From Plectrocnemia conspersa (taxonomy: Eukaryota; Arthropoda; Insecta; Trichoptera; Polycentropodidae), in contig VTFK01000099.1 of the NCBI GenBank assembly GCA_009617715.1, positions 434,001 to 498,000 on the forward strand: 64,000 nucleotides of DNA, written 5' to 3'. Shown in pieces: positions 1-51,800 of this stretch; the stretch's first letter is position 1, and every line of letters begins with the position of its first letter. The notes beneath the pieces are model-generated. The model saw nothing but the letters and a program-made list of their open reading frames with translations. It was not told the DNA's origin and searched no databases. The position numbers were made by a program, and so were the translations under genes.

Positions 1-90
1 CGGATCCTCAAATTTGCGTGCGCTTTAGAGGGCGTTGCTTGTTGTTATTGTAATTCCAAATGTATTAATTTAATTTTCTATACATGCCAG

Positions 91-38731
<38,641 letters not shown>

Positions 38732-38948
38732 ATGCGTAGATCAACACCAGCGTGTCGTAATTAGTTTATAAAAAGTTATTTCTTCTTCCCGTTTTAATTG
38801 TTGATATATGATGAACGAAATATTAAGAAGACTTAGACCTTAGTAAATATTCATATATATATAAACGTATATAGTTATTCCATTATTAAATTTGCAGCAA
38901 ATATTTAAATGTTGTTACACAATATATCATAATGTTTATTTATCCATG

Positions 38949-38954
38949 AATAAA
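38949..38954 (+). terminator. candidate poly(A) signal for the long brp form
   Basis: AATAAA about 220 bp after the TGA; further AATAAA motifs follow (near 38963, 39131, 39772), so the 3' UTR could be much longer. Confidence 0.35.
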
Positions 38955-40798
38955 AAAAGTTAAATAAACTTTATATATGCTGATATATTTATCGTAAACA
39001 TGCTGTAAAAGATATCATCATTTTGAATGCAATGTGTTCTATATACATATATATAAATATCATTACATATTAAATACATACATACATGTTAATTGTAGTT
39101 ATATTTCATAATTTTGCAAATGCTCTGGAAGTAAATAAAAAATGAGTGGCTTAACTTTTCTAAAGATAATGATTTTGAGTATCGCTTAATCATCTTGAAT
39201 CACTAAGATATACTTTTCATTGAGCCTATCCCTAAAGCAATGATATTACGTTACGTGTACCTGAACTGAAGAAGAAATATTTTTTATTAGTTTAAATGCA
39301 TTGTTGAGCTTTCAATCGTCTTAAAATGCTTAACTGTTGTTAAATTGAGGAGAACGATGAAAATTCTGTACCTTCGTATCTTTGAATCATTACCGATGGT
39401 TGTATCAGTGTTTAACCTTTGAAATTCTTAGTCGTTCATTATATATATATTGTATGTATGACCCTTCATTGTATTGCAAACTTTCAACTTGACTGAAGTA
39501 GTGCTGAACATTGTGTTTTTTGTAATACGATATTATATTTATATATTATTAATAATAGTCAATTTTTCAATAATAATTAACGTATTCTTAAATAAGGGAC
39601 AATTGATAAAGATTGCAAGTTAAGTTTGGATTTGTTATATATCATTTAACGCTACGCTACGTATTTTGTATATTTATAAACTAAATATACTGTTGTTTTG
39701 TGTGTTTTTTTTTCAATAGAAACGCGAGCTATTGTAAGTAAACGATTAAACAAAGACATTTCATGAAGCACAATAAATAGTACTAAGGAGATTATTTTAT
39801 TTAATAGTTTAACGTGTACGATATTTATATAAAAAAAAAAACAATACGCTATTGTTACGAGTGTGTGTATGTAATTATTTTTGTTGTGAAGCGCATCAAA
39901 TGATTATCGTGTAACGTGTATATATCACTCTAAATATAAATGTGAAACAATATAACCTAATATCAAACATTAACGTTTATTTAACTTTAAAACTCTTTTT
40001 AAAGACATTCATTATTATTATAATACGTATACAAATTTCCTATAATTATGATAACTTACAAAAGCAGACCTCATCGTTCATCAGAAATTAATCGTTAATT
40101 TGAGAACTTTAAGCGGGTCCAATTGCGCATCAATTGTTTAAAACAAATCATATCAGTATTTTTTAAACGAGATTCATCGTCGATTATCAAATTGCTTACA
40201 ATCAATTAACCTACAAGAGCTTAATCATTGTCCTAGTAAAGTTCACTTCAAAACTTTGCATAAAGTTAATCTTCAAAATAAACTGTACATATACATATAT
40301 AAATATACCTACATTAATGTTTAAAGTATTAAACTTTGAGACGAGTTTACGTAAGTGTTTCTTTTGGGTCATTTTGTGTCCGGTAAATATACATGTATAA
40401 TCACACGACCCTGCTGTTGTTAAAGTATTCTAAGACTCTCTAAAATAGTAGATTGATGTGTTTTTTTATTATTATTATTATTAATAGAGAGTATTTGAAC
40501 TAAAATTGTATTGATGTGCTTGAAAAGCCATTTGTAATTAACATATCGAAAGGCTGGCGAGATTGTGAAGTCGTTGACTATTGAAATGCTTGTTCATCTA
40601 TTCGACAAATGACCTATTAAAACTGTTCATCAAAAATTTGTTTAATTTTTAATGATCCTACAAACAGGGCTTGTTATTCGGAATATTCAACTCGACTATC
40701 CAAAAGATTTCGTAGAAGTTGTAAATGATTTGGTGGCATGTATATTTAGGAAGATATGTATTGAAGAATGAGCAATAAACTGCAAAAAAATAAGTAAT

Positions 40799-41730
40799 AA
40801 GCCAATATATTGGCTTACAATATTTATACACTTAGATATTTTTATTTATTACAATCACTAAAATCATTCTACTGATTAAAATATATAAGAATTATTCGTT
40901 ACTTCATTGATTATTTGTTATCAAATACTTTATTGGGTATACATATTAACAATGTAAGGACCATATTTTATACTGTTACGTAAATAACCATGGGCATAAA
41001 TTAATAAACAGTAAACCAATATATTGGCTTTGAAGCATTATATTAATTGATGTTATGCATTTTAAATCATTTAAATGAATATTTAATTCATTGCTTAATT
41101 GAATACATAATAATAGTTAAAGGCTATCTTTTATATGGATAAAAATCATTTCAATGATTAAAACATATAATACAGTCAATTTACTAACTTATTATATACC
41201 TCGACGTTTTATATAAATTATGGTTATTTATTATAATCATCAAAATGACTTAAATTCATTTAAGTAAGCTTGTTAACTGTTGTGGAGTATACATATAGAC
41301 CTAAAGCCAATATATTGGCTTACCATATTTTTTGTATTTAAATCATCAGAATGCCCTATAAGCATGTAAAAGTAAGTCTATTAATTGTTCTTGCATCTTT
41401 TTAATTATTTAAATGGATTTAAAGTATATACAAAACAGTTGCTAACTATTTTTGATTATAATAATCACTAGAATCATTCTATTGATTATGTATTTAAATA
41501 GTTATATAATCCATTACTTGACTGTTTTCAAATACTTTAACTAGAATTCATATTGACACTGAATGGCTTTGATTAATTCAATAAAGTAAGCCTGTTAAAT
41601 GTTATTCAGTAAATGACTACGGTCAAATAAAAACAGAAAGCCAATATATTGGCTTTATCAATTTTATGTACTCAAATCATTAGAATGATATTATGCATTT
41701 TTAATCATTTGAATGATCTTAAGGTATATA
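40799..41730. repeat. array of four AAGCCAATATATTGGCTT palindromes with secondary AATCATT/AATGATT dyads
   Basis: Palindrome copies at 40799-40816, 41013-41030 (one mismatch), 41304-41321 and 41638-41655. Between them, AATCATTnGAATGATT-like dyads recur (near 41062, 41340, 41667 and 41700). Units of 210-340 bp have otherwise diverged, so the palindromes are better kept than the spacers. Confidence 0.85.
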
Positions 41731-43514
41731 TATATATATAAATAGCTATTTCGAATACATTTATTTTTACTAGCTAATTTGCCTCTAATATATAGTAAAT
41801 ACATTCTCCACTGCATGCCAAACATTCCATTTACTACTTCTTAAAAATATTCAATCCAAATTTACTTTCTAAAGTCAGCCTTTACAAATTAACCACCTAA
41901 ATAAAACCTTATTTTTCACATATCGTATTGATTAGATAAATAACATTGTCATTAGCAAAAAATATACTTTAACCATTTATTATTAAGTCGCTTATATTTA
42001 TATACATTAAATTACACATATTAATTAATGTTATCCATCCATTTTTATGTTATAAATCAATTTGTTTATATAAAAAACACATTGTTAATATTGCAACTGT
42101 TTTAATTTTTCACTCGTGTGTACTTCTGAGCAAAATAAAAAGTAATTTGTATGTTTAGCGAAAGATTTACGAACAATACATAGTTGGATATTTAACATTT
42201 AAGAGATTAGATAAAAATGTTTTTTACCAAATGTATAGAAATGTTGTGGTCTAGAAAAATATGTGCTTACACTGTATTATAATATATACAAACCTTCTTC
42301 TAAGCATGGAACGTTAACTAATCAATGTTTTTTCAGTATTTTTAACGACTTGTTGTGTCTTCAATGCATACGATCACTCTTAGTCAATTTTAATGTTAAC
42401 ATGAAACATTATTGTTTTTATATGTTTCATTCATTATTACCAAACTATTTCGCTTTTGATATAACGAAAAAAGCCTCAAATCGCTAATTCTTATATTAAA
42501 ATAATATTTTTCTTCTACCTATATTATTATAAAATACCAATATATTTATACTTTTGTCTTCTTTTCTACTACTTAATACTTTTTTATACAATTTAATATT
42601 GATAAAGCATTAATTAACATATATATATATTTTTAATATATTTTCTACACTTTATCCTATCGACAACTATGTACTACCTTTACCTGCTATCGAACCTATA
42701 TTTATAATGATCGCCTATGTTGTGATTTATAATGTTTTATACATGATGTTCATGTAAATTTCACTCATCGATGCGTATGTGTATTATTGAAGACAGATCT
42801 CAATACTTAGTACGATTGCCAAGATCGTCCTTTTTTGTGAATAATACTAGACGTTAGGATACAGGTCCACGTTGCGCCGTAAGGTTAGTTAATATTTGAT
42901 ATACCATCACACATTGTTAAGACATTCACATTATTATGTTATTAGTTGTTTGTATAATGTTAACATAATAAATAATAAAAAAAAAATGGGGATTGTGTTG
43001 ATTGAATAAAAACTGTAATTATGTTAAGCAACGACAATTTTACATGAAGTGTTATTGTTAAATAAAAAACAGATCATCTTCTAATTGTAACGTAATTATA
43101 ATTAACTGCAATGTCATAGTTATACTTGCGCCTAAAATTCACTACATTATATAAAGTCAATATTAATAAAGTTACCAGTTTTATAATAATATATATGTAT
43201 ACAAATATGTATATGTATATACACATGCATTGTGTGTTAAACTATCAACTTAAAATGTTGAATTAATGGCATGTTTTGATCGCATTAAATATTGGATATT
43301 TATTATAAAACATTATACCTAAGAACGATGTATCAAAAGAACTAAGCGTGTGAAAAAAACATTATGAAATGAAATTATTTAAAAAGCACACTTGATCTTT
43401 TATTTCTTTCTGCTACGATTAGTTTAACCGATGATGACATTGTATATGGATATAAAAGATAACACAGTCTAGAAACATTTCAAATTATAAATAATGATAA
43501 GTAGAATTTTTCAG

Positions 43515-43580
43515 ATGAGACTGATCAAAGATATTATGACCCTGTCAGATATAAAAGAAGCTGAAGATAAAGCAGACTAA
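43515..43580 (+). other. orphan exon-like ORF (MRLIKDIMTLSDIKEAEDKAD-type, 21 codons)
   Basis: ttttcag acceptor-like sequence followed by 21 open codons and TAA, more balanced in composition than its surroundings. In phase 0 it could be spliced from brp exon 17 as a third terminus, or be chance. No conservation evidence. Confidence 0.2.
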
Positions 43581-44019
43581 AAGAAGAGATTACAGATAAG
43601 ATACAGTGCAGTTTCCTGTTTATTTTTTATCCATAAAAAATATTGTTTAATTAAAATAGTTAGCCTGTTACATCCACAACAGTAAAAAAGCTTCTTATAT
43701 GAACAAAGTAATTTTAGTGATTAGTATATACATACATATAGTTATTCAATAAATTAAATAATATTTTATATATAACTGCTTTATACATGATATTTTATTC
43801 ATTGGAATGAATGAGCCTTTAACAATTATTTAATCATAAAAACATCAATCTTATACCTAATTTTTACTGCTCTAAATTATTGTTGTATCTTATAAAAACA
43901 GGAACATATTTTTTAATTTATTTAAAAATCATTTCAAAAACAAATAAATAACACTCATTGATTTTTCTATAAATTAATATATAATACAAAAACACATTTT
44001 TATGATAAAATTTTAGGGG

Positions 44020-44787
44020 ACTGAGCTCTAGGGGTGGTTGACCTCGCGGCCAATGAGACTCCTGGTCGAATCCTATTAGACAGTTTATTATTTTATATTT
44101 ACAAGTTTGTTAATGGACGAATACGGCGTGACGTTTCTCGTGATGTCGGAGTTCGTGGAGTTGATGATGCTCAGGATGGCTCAAGCTGCATGCGACAGGT
44201 GCCAGGAGTGTCAGGTGGAGGTGCGTGGCTGGTTCCTCAGGAAGGCTGCTGGTAGCTCGACTGCCGCTGATTCCGCTCTCTTGTCTCGTGCCTCAGCGTC
44301 TCGTCTCTCGCTTCACTCTCGTGGATTGTCCTTGGGCCCTCTTCCAAGGTCTTGTGTACCAACTGCGGATCAACTCGGATCAACTGCCGTCTCCTCGTCG
44401 GAGTCCGGGCTTATATTCTTTTAGGGGATGCACCCTTGCTGGCCAATCATGCTTGTGCGTCGATCTCCTAGCCAATCGCTGGAGTCGCTTCGTAGAATTC
44501 GAGAAATCGGATGTTGCATAATTGGAAGCGAGTTTTTACTTGCTCCGACTTTCGAATTCTACGGAAAGGGTTTGCTGTTGTGATGATTAATTGCATCCGC
44601 ACCGTTTAGTCACAAAAGGGATACTCTTAGCGACCCGTGTTGTGTGGTCAAAAGAAATCCCTCTTGTGCCATGATGTTTGTCTCATTATTAACAGTGAAC
44701 ATTCTTGGTTACGGGCATTAACAATGAGACAATTGCCCTTTTTTTGTCCGTTACTATTCATGGTGGTCGACAGTCGCCACAAAATAA
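44020..44787 (-). mobile_element. probable solo LTR or other retroelement block, minus orientation
   Basis: A sharply bounded GC-richer 0.77-kb block. On the minus strand a TATA-like ATATAAGCCCGG (around 44415) is followed by GC-rich sequence and, about 320 bp later, AATAAA near 44088, the order seen in LTRs. The block starts TGGCGACTGTCGACCACC on that strand. Similar GGTGGTyGAC sequences stand at both ends. ORFs inside have no domain resemblance. Target duplication not identified. Confidence 0.4.
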
Positions 44788-45848
44788 TAATATTAGATTA
44801 AAAACATGATAATACATAAATTAATCGAAAGTTTTCTATATAATAATATATGGCAAATTTAAGAAATTCATAATATTGTGGCATTCACATGTGCCACGTC
44901 AAACTGCTTCCAATAAAAAAAACAACATGAAAGGGGTGACTCATCTTTGGCTGGGTCGGTAGGGACCAGCAAGGTTAAAATTACCTTATAAAAAGCTAGG
45001 AAAACCAAATCTAATGTGATCGATACGAAGCATAATATAAAAATCACTATTTACAATATTCCAGTTACGATAGAAATTAATATACAACATTAGCTCATGT
45101 AGTATTCAAACCTACATCTGTCAACTCAACGACAATGACTTATACAATTGCGCTATCGTATTGTGGCTATACCTAAGTAAGTTTTTTATCTAACAGCTTC
45201 ACAGTTAGTTCACGGTCTTGATAAGCAAATAAATTAATATAAATTTTATGCATTGAGCATGACAATGTCATCAAGTTTCTTAACCGCGCGTTGCAAATAG
45301 TATAATAATTGTTCAGTGGTGACAAACGGTTATAATATATTTTAACCATACTCATTAATTTTTATGATATCTCTATTCCTGTTACATAGAAACTGGAATA
45401 AAGATATGTATTTTCCTACAAGAATAGAATTTTTAAAGTTAAGTTTTTTTTCAGGTTACACCACAATTTTTTATATATGTACGTAATACAGAAATAAAAC
45501 ATTGCTCCAAGTGCGAACTAAACTTTCTTAATTGTTATAAATATTTTAAGTAGTATTATGGTTGCCTCTTTATGAACAAATAGCATGAAATTATGAGTGC
45601 GTTAGTATCAGTGAAATGTAAGTAATCTAAATTGTCCTTGGCATGATTAAATAATACAGATTTTTTTAAATAAAATAAAATACATAGAAATTGTAACACA
45701 ATCTTGTCACATGATAGTATAGAATTTTATCTTACTATTTATATAATAAAATACAGAAAAAGTTTTATAAAATTTATTACAAAATATACAAACATACAAT
45801 TATTTTACAACTTTTTACAATACCATTAATGTATGAAAATAATAAATA

Positions 45849-45854
45849 TTTATT
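45849..45854 (-). terminator. candidate poly(A) signal of the IMPACT gene
   Basis: TTTATT on the plus strand (AATAAA on the minus) about 115 bp downstream of the IMPACT stop codon. Motif only. Confidence 0.35.
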
Positions 45855-45966
45855 ATAAATAAATAAAAATATCGTTTTAATTTTTGATTTCAATTCCATT
45901 ATAAAATAATATGAGCTTTACGGACGGAAAGTTCATAATAATAAAAATATATTTTGGTTTGGTAAC

Positions 45967-47870
45967 TTAGTTTTTAATAATACCTGCCTGTACGAGAGCT
46001 TGCCGAGCAGCATTGTTTATGTGTCGGAATCTGTGTGGACCTAAATGAATCCCACCATACCTAAAAATATATAATAAATAAATATATTGCATTGTCAAAC
46101 TTTATACGACACTGCACAATAAGATTTTTGCTAAAAAGATAAGATAACCTTGTTTAAATGTAACATGCTGATTTTATATATATTATTTGTTTGATACTGA
46201 TATTATAGTTTAAAAAATTTGCTACAAAATTCATCATTTTTAATTATCTTTAATTGCATGTTTATGATTGATTATTATAAATTATGGTGCATAGTACATT
46301 ATTTTATTATAAACATGAAGTCGCATTATAATCATTGGATTAGCGATATGACATTAAAATTAGGTTTCCAGTGCAATTAACACTTTTAAAAATAAAATTT
46401 ATTTATGGCCTGACAAATGCTAAAATTAAAATTAACGCATAAATACTAAAATAAAAATACGTTGGAACCCCATCACTAAACATAATTGCTTACACCAAGA
46501 CTTTTATTCGATACTTCGGTAGCTGCAGTGGAACTGCCGCCTGGGCTTCGCCCTTGCCCTGCCGGGCTTCCTATAAGCAACTGCGTCCCACAATAAATAC
46601 ATACAATAACAAAAACTACCAAGCCACACCAATTACATTTATTTATGTATGTTCTTCAAGATTTGCGTCAAACCATTAGTTGTCTTTTCACCAATAAATA
46701 TGGTTAAGCGAAATTTTTTGTCATTAGTGGAAGCAACTCATATGATTCCATACTATTACTTCATTAGAAAGAGATACGTTAGTGTGGTTTAACAGTATAG
46801 CCATTGGTCTAAGTTATAAATAAAATCGGCAATATCTTATTATCAAATTGATTGTATAGGAACTATTGATACAGCAGTAATCGGCATTTAATTGTACATG
46901 TAAATTAAGTTATGATTTCTTTTTACACAATGTAATTTAAAAATTTATATATGTTTAAAAAAAATACCATCTTGAAACGACAACGACGACATTATCTAGG
47001 TGTAGAATTTCCAAAAGATACAACAATTTGCTACCAGCTGCTCTCTCCCATCATCTTCACAATTGTGATGTTGACCACAACGCCAGGCTATTATATTATG
47101 AGTTGCTTCTGCGATTTTCCTTTCTTTCATCAGCTCTTGAAAGACAACACTGAAAATATGAACGGCAATTATAAAAACTTATGAAGCTGAGAATAGACAA
47201 AAATTAATAAAAAGACCTTAATGGCCTTCGAAGAAAGAGTGTTTTGTGAATCATGAAATATAAAACTTACTCTACATCTCCAGGATGTTTTATAACAGCG
47301 ACATGTGCTTGAAAATGGCTCTTTCTATCTTCTATTATGTTACCGTGTATAATCTCTGGGCAAATCTGAGTAGTTATCTTGATATTCTAATAATATAAAT
47401 CACATATAACAGTTTTTAACTATTTTATACATACACTGTATTTATTATATTATATGTACATACTTGAAAGTCTTCGCTCAATGAGTATTGAATTTTATCT
47501 TCTTCAGTATTTTGTAAGGTTGACTCTTCTAAAATCTCTCGTGCTTTTTCGATCCATTGAAATAGTATAGTTTGTCCAATATTTTCTCTATAAAACAAAT
47601 CACATTTTAAATGCTTATAAGACATTGATATTAACAATCAACTTACAAATATAATTCATTTAAAGCATTATAAATCTTGTTTTTTTGTAGTTTGTGTAAA
47701 GAAGGCGCTGATAACTCGCACACAGGAGGAGACGAAGATGGATAGTCTTTTGGTAATGTGAAATATAAACTTAACGTAATATCACCGCTGATTAAATCAA
47801 TGTTATAACTATTGGTCGAATCCACGTCTGCTTTCCATTTTAGCACGGCGTACTTTGAAATATTTAAAAA
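45967..47870 (-). CDS. IMPACT: IMPACT homologue (RWD + UPF0029/YigZ-like domain), 5' exon(s) not found, one apparent frameshift
   Basis: Minus-strand exons: 47870-47647, 47587-47464, 47386-47271, 47149-46968, 46060-45967 (stop TAA). The first two carry an RWD domain (LPKDYPSSSPPVCELSAPSL; NELYLENIGQTILFQWIEKA). The last three carry the Impact domain: SHFQAHVAVIKHPGDV, ELMKERKIAEATHNIIAWR, CEDDGE, LLEILHLDNVVVVVSRWYGG, HLGPHRFRHINNAARQALVQ. IMPACT/Yih1 proteins bind GCN1 and restrain the eIF2-alpha kinase GCN2 (family knowledge). Frame breaks at the GGG (plus-strand CCC 47047-47049); one more G gives CEDDGERAAGSKLLYLLEIL. All other junctions keep phase. The expected first exon with the start of the RWD domain (an ALxxIYG-type motif) is not visible up to 48867. 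Confidence 0.9.
46061..46967. other. IMPACT intron, 0.9 kb
   Basis: Contains a GC-rich 70-bp patch at 46520-46590 (CTGCCGCCTGGGCTTCGCCC...) that looks foreign to its AT-rich surroundings but is not identifiable. Otherwise nothing seen. Confidence 0.5.
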
Positions 47871-48801
47871 CTAAATAATAATGATATATTGTTTACGCTT
47901 CAAATTAAAATAAATAGATAAGTGAGAGAATATGGCTTAATATTGCCTCACAATCTTATCACTATATCTGACACAATAAATAAACCCTGACATTATTTTA
48001 TAAAAAAATTATTTCCCCCCCCCCCTCTTATCTAAATGCATCAAAATGTAAAACTTATTATACGTAATAAGTAAATTAAGTGATACCAGTAATAGTATTA
48101 ATTTTTTTGAATTTAAATATTACTGACGTGACATTAAAAAATGTATTGCTTCCAAAAATACATTATTTTTTAATCAGATTGATGAATATGTGGAGTATAA
48201 TTTTAGAAAAAATGGAGAATATATAATTTAATAAAAGTATCGCATGTTTTAATTTTTAACTCATTTGAAAATCATCTTAAAAAACGCAAAGACTGAAAAA
48301 TCTACTAAATACATTAAGGTAAAAATCGGCTGACATGTGTTATTCTGCATTAAATGCTCTTTTTTATAGTCCCAGCGACCGCCCAAGTAGGACGCATGTA
48401 AGATTTGATCGCATATCCATATTACAGTAGAAATTAATTTTAATTTACATCTGTTTGTTTCGTTTTTCCTTCAATTCATCCTCTCAAAATTGTCTCTTGA
48501 ACGTAGCAAGAAGTCACAAGAATAAGCATATAGATTTATTCATTGATTTAAAACCTTTGGACAGCCCTGCTACATAACCTTATATAAACATAATAAAATA
48601 AGCTTATGGTTTTAAAAACAAAAATAAGTGGTTTAAATGATTAAATTGAGCATTTAATCCATTAAATTAATGTCTCGTGAGATTTTTAAAATATTTAATA
48701 ATCCCTACGGATTTTATGATAATAAAATATTCAATGCCAGTGCACGATATTTGAGTACAGCATCTATCTATTGTGCGTTACATAAAGATAATAATTTCGT
48801 A
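47871..48801. other. interval between IMPACT and ERMP1 copy 1
   Basis: Head-to-head spacing of about 1 kb. The missing 5' exon of IMPACT was looked for here on the minus strand and not found. A poly-C run at 48016-48025 may be a problem spot in the assembly. Confidence 0.5.
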
Positions 48802-48809
48802 TATAAAAG
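48802..48809 (+). promoter_or_regulatory. TATA box of ERMP1 copy 1
   Basis: TATAAAAG lies 59 bp before the chosen ATG at 48868, a spacing that fits a TATA box plus a short 5' UTR. A TATATAA sits at nearly the same distance before copy 2. Confidence 0.55.
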
Positions 48810-48867
48810 CCACTGAAACAGCTGTTGCATTTTCTTAATCACTAGAAGTTATATTCAATTAGTTTCA

Positions 48868-51800
48868 ATGAAAGTGAGTGACCTAGAAACTGAAAAAGAT
48901 GTGGACGATCTACGGTCAGAATCTAAAACAAATGTATCTACATCAAAAGTTGCATCTTCAAATGAAGAAAAAGATCCAGAAAGACAAGATCAAAAGCTTG
49001 ACTACAAATTTTCATGGTATTGGGCTATCTTAGCTGTGCTATCAGGATGTTTACTTTATTATCTAGTTCATTACAATGACTATATCCTGCCAAGAGTAAT
49101 AACCAAAGATGATGTTGTAAGGTATTTATATTTATATTTTAATAAATCTTCTGTGACATTAATCTTTTATTTGATAGAAATTACATCCATCATTGTTCAG
49201 TGGTGAGATTTCTAAGGAATATTTGATAAAGCTCGTCTCTTTGGGTCCTCGGACCTTTGGAAGTTCTTCAAATCAAATAGCAACACCAGAATTATTAAGA
49301 AATGAGATCAATGATCTGATAAGTCAAGCGCACTCATTACATTCCATTAAGATGTTGGTAAGTTTTAAAATATATGATTAAATCAAATGTGTTTCTAATG
49401 AAATGTTAATTGTAGAAACAGATTGGTAGTGGAGGATATCGTATTGGTACCTCAATGCCATATTCTAGCATATATAATGACGTTGTAAATGTGATTGTAA
49501 TGTTCGAAGGAACCATAGGAAAACATAGCGTTTTGGTTAACTGCCACTTTGACACCGTACCTGAGACTGATGGTTAAAACTTAACATTTCATATAATAAA
49601 AAAGTGTTTTATTAAAAAATTATAATCTTTAGGAGCTACCGATGATGGTATATCGTGTGCTGTTATGCTAGAAATGATCCGAGCTTTATCGTCTGATACA
49701 AAACGTTATCAACATAATATTATCTTCCTTTTCAATGGAGCAGAAGAAGTTGGTTTAGTGGTAATTTAAATATATATATAATATTAAGTTAAATTAAAAA
49801 TGTATATACATAAGCAGTACGTTAATTCTTTCCAGGGTTCTCGATTATTTTTAGACCATGAATGGAGCAAAAACATAAAAGCAGTTGTGAATTTGGAAGG
49901 TGGAGGATCTGGAGGAAAACCAGTTTTGGCTCGTTCAGGTCCAAAACATCCCTGGTTGTTTAATGTCAGTATTAATTTAATAATGTTATATAGTAGTACA
50001 TTAGTTAATCAAGGGCTTGAAGTGAAAAAGGGCAAAAAAATATCAATAATATATTATCTATCTGTTTATTTTTTTAATTTAATGTTATAAAAAATGGTTT
50101 ATTGATGAAAATAAATATACATCTGACACAAATCATTACAATATATGATGTCGGACATCGTGTTTCATACATTTTGAAACATTATCATTAGATATAATAT
50201 TACTAAACACTAAAATACATAGTTATACTAAACAACCAGTTAACTATTATACATACATACATATGTTCCTTTATAAATATATAATTCTTATTTGGAAAAT
50301 AAGACTCAGATTTAAATAAAAAGCATTATGTATCATGTATCATAATTAATATTGCAAATGATTTTGGATACTATAAAAACAATATTTTAAAATAACTGTT
50401 ACATCAATTTTGTGGAAAAAATGTTATAGTTTAATATTATATATTTTTAGTATTATGCGAAACATGCTCCTTATCCACATGCTCTCGTTTTCACTGAAGA
50501 TCTGTTTTATATTGTGCCATCAGAAAGTGACTTCAGAAATTTCAGAGACGTTGGAAATATTCCTGGTACTAAATATTACTTATTACATGTACTACATACA
50601 TACAAGGGAAAATGTTTATCTAATCAAAATTACATTTAATACATTTAAGGCTTGGATGTTGTATTTTTAAGAAACGGCTATGTTTATCATACAAAATATG
50701 ATAAAGAGGAATACATATTAGCTGAAAGTCATCAACATATGGGAGAGAATTATTTGGCAGTAGTCAGAGCTTTGGGCGACGCTCAAGAGTTCTACAAAAA
50801 CGATGTTATATATGAAACTATTTTATATATATAACATACAATGTGATATAATACTAGATAATCTAATTTATCTTTTTGTAGATATCAAAAGGTGAAGTGT
50901 CTTACTATGACTATCTTGGATGGTTCATATTTACCTATTCGCAAAAAGCTGCGATTGCATTAAACGTAATCGTTACAATTCTTGTTATTTTTAGCATTAT
51001 GGTATTTATCGGTAGACTGATTAAATGTAAGATATTAAAAAATTATAAAAATTACAGTATTTTTGATGAACATTATTGATTGTTTAATTAACAGGGCGCT
51101 GGGTAATCGCTGCCACGAAATGTAACATTCTTGGGAAAATATTGAAGAATTATAAAGAAAATGAGTGTATGTCAAATATAATAATTGACAAGTTTACATC
51201 AAAATAAAATTAATTATAAATTTTAGGTGGTGAAGGTGGAAAAGAGGATTTAATGGAAGCATTCCAAACGGATGGTTATAAATGTATGTCTTATTATTCA
51301 TTAAAAATAATATAGCATAAATTGTGTATTAAATACAATATCTGCTTCACTGCGATAATGCACCAGCTAGCACCACAGCTTGTGCTAATAATTTTTTTCA
51401 TTGAACTTATTTAAAAAATCTATTTGTTTAGACTTTATGATGTACATGTTTATAATTAAAATAGAAGAGCTATCCATTGTTTTTTTATTAACATGCTGGT
51501 TGTTTGCTTATTCAAAATATAACAATATTTAATTGATTAAATTACTATATTTAAAAAAAAATTAACTTATCTTATTTTTACAGATGCACCTTTGATAGAA
51601 TTTGGTATATTCGCAAGCGCTAGATTACTCGGAATGCTCTCTGCCACTTTTGTAACTATAATTGTAAGTCTTATAATAGACACTGCTGCTTTTCTGAAAA
51701 TGCCATGGTTCTCAAACGTATGGCTCATATTTCCCATCTATTGGTGTCCATGTTTAGTGGTATATTCTTTGGTGCCCATTTTGATCGAAAAAAATATAGA

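Larger units (their letters stand above)
38732..45966. other. brp 3' UTR and intergenic DNA up to the IMPACT 3' end
   Basis: 7.2 kb without a supported gene. Multiple AATAAA motifs follow the brp stop. Notable contents are the palindrome array at 40799-41730, a short exon-like ORF at 43515 and an LTR-like block at 44020-44787. Where the brp transcript ends cannot be told from sequence. Confidence 0.6.

Noticed and set aside
40799..41730. CRISPR-like array
   Set aside because: Eukaryotic context, palindromic 18-bp repeats and spacers of unequal length over 190 bp; not CRISPR.
44034..44521. Overlapping ORFs of 73-105 residues
   Set aside because: Lie in the LTR-like GC-rich block; three frames are open at once and none shows a domain.
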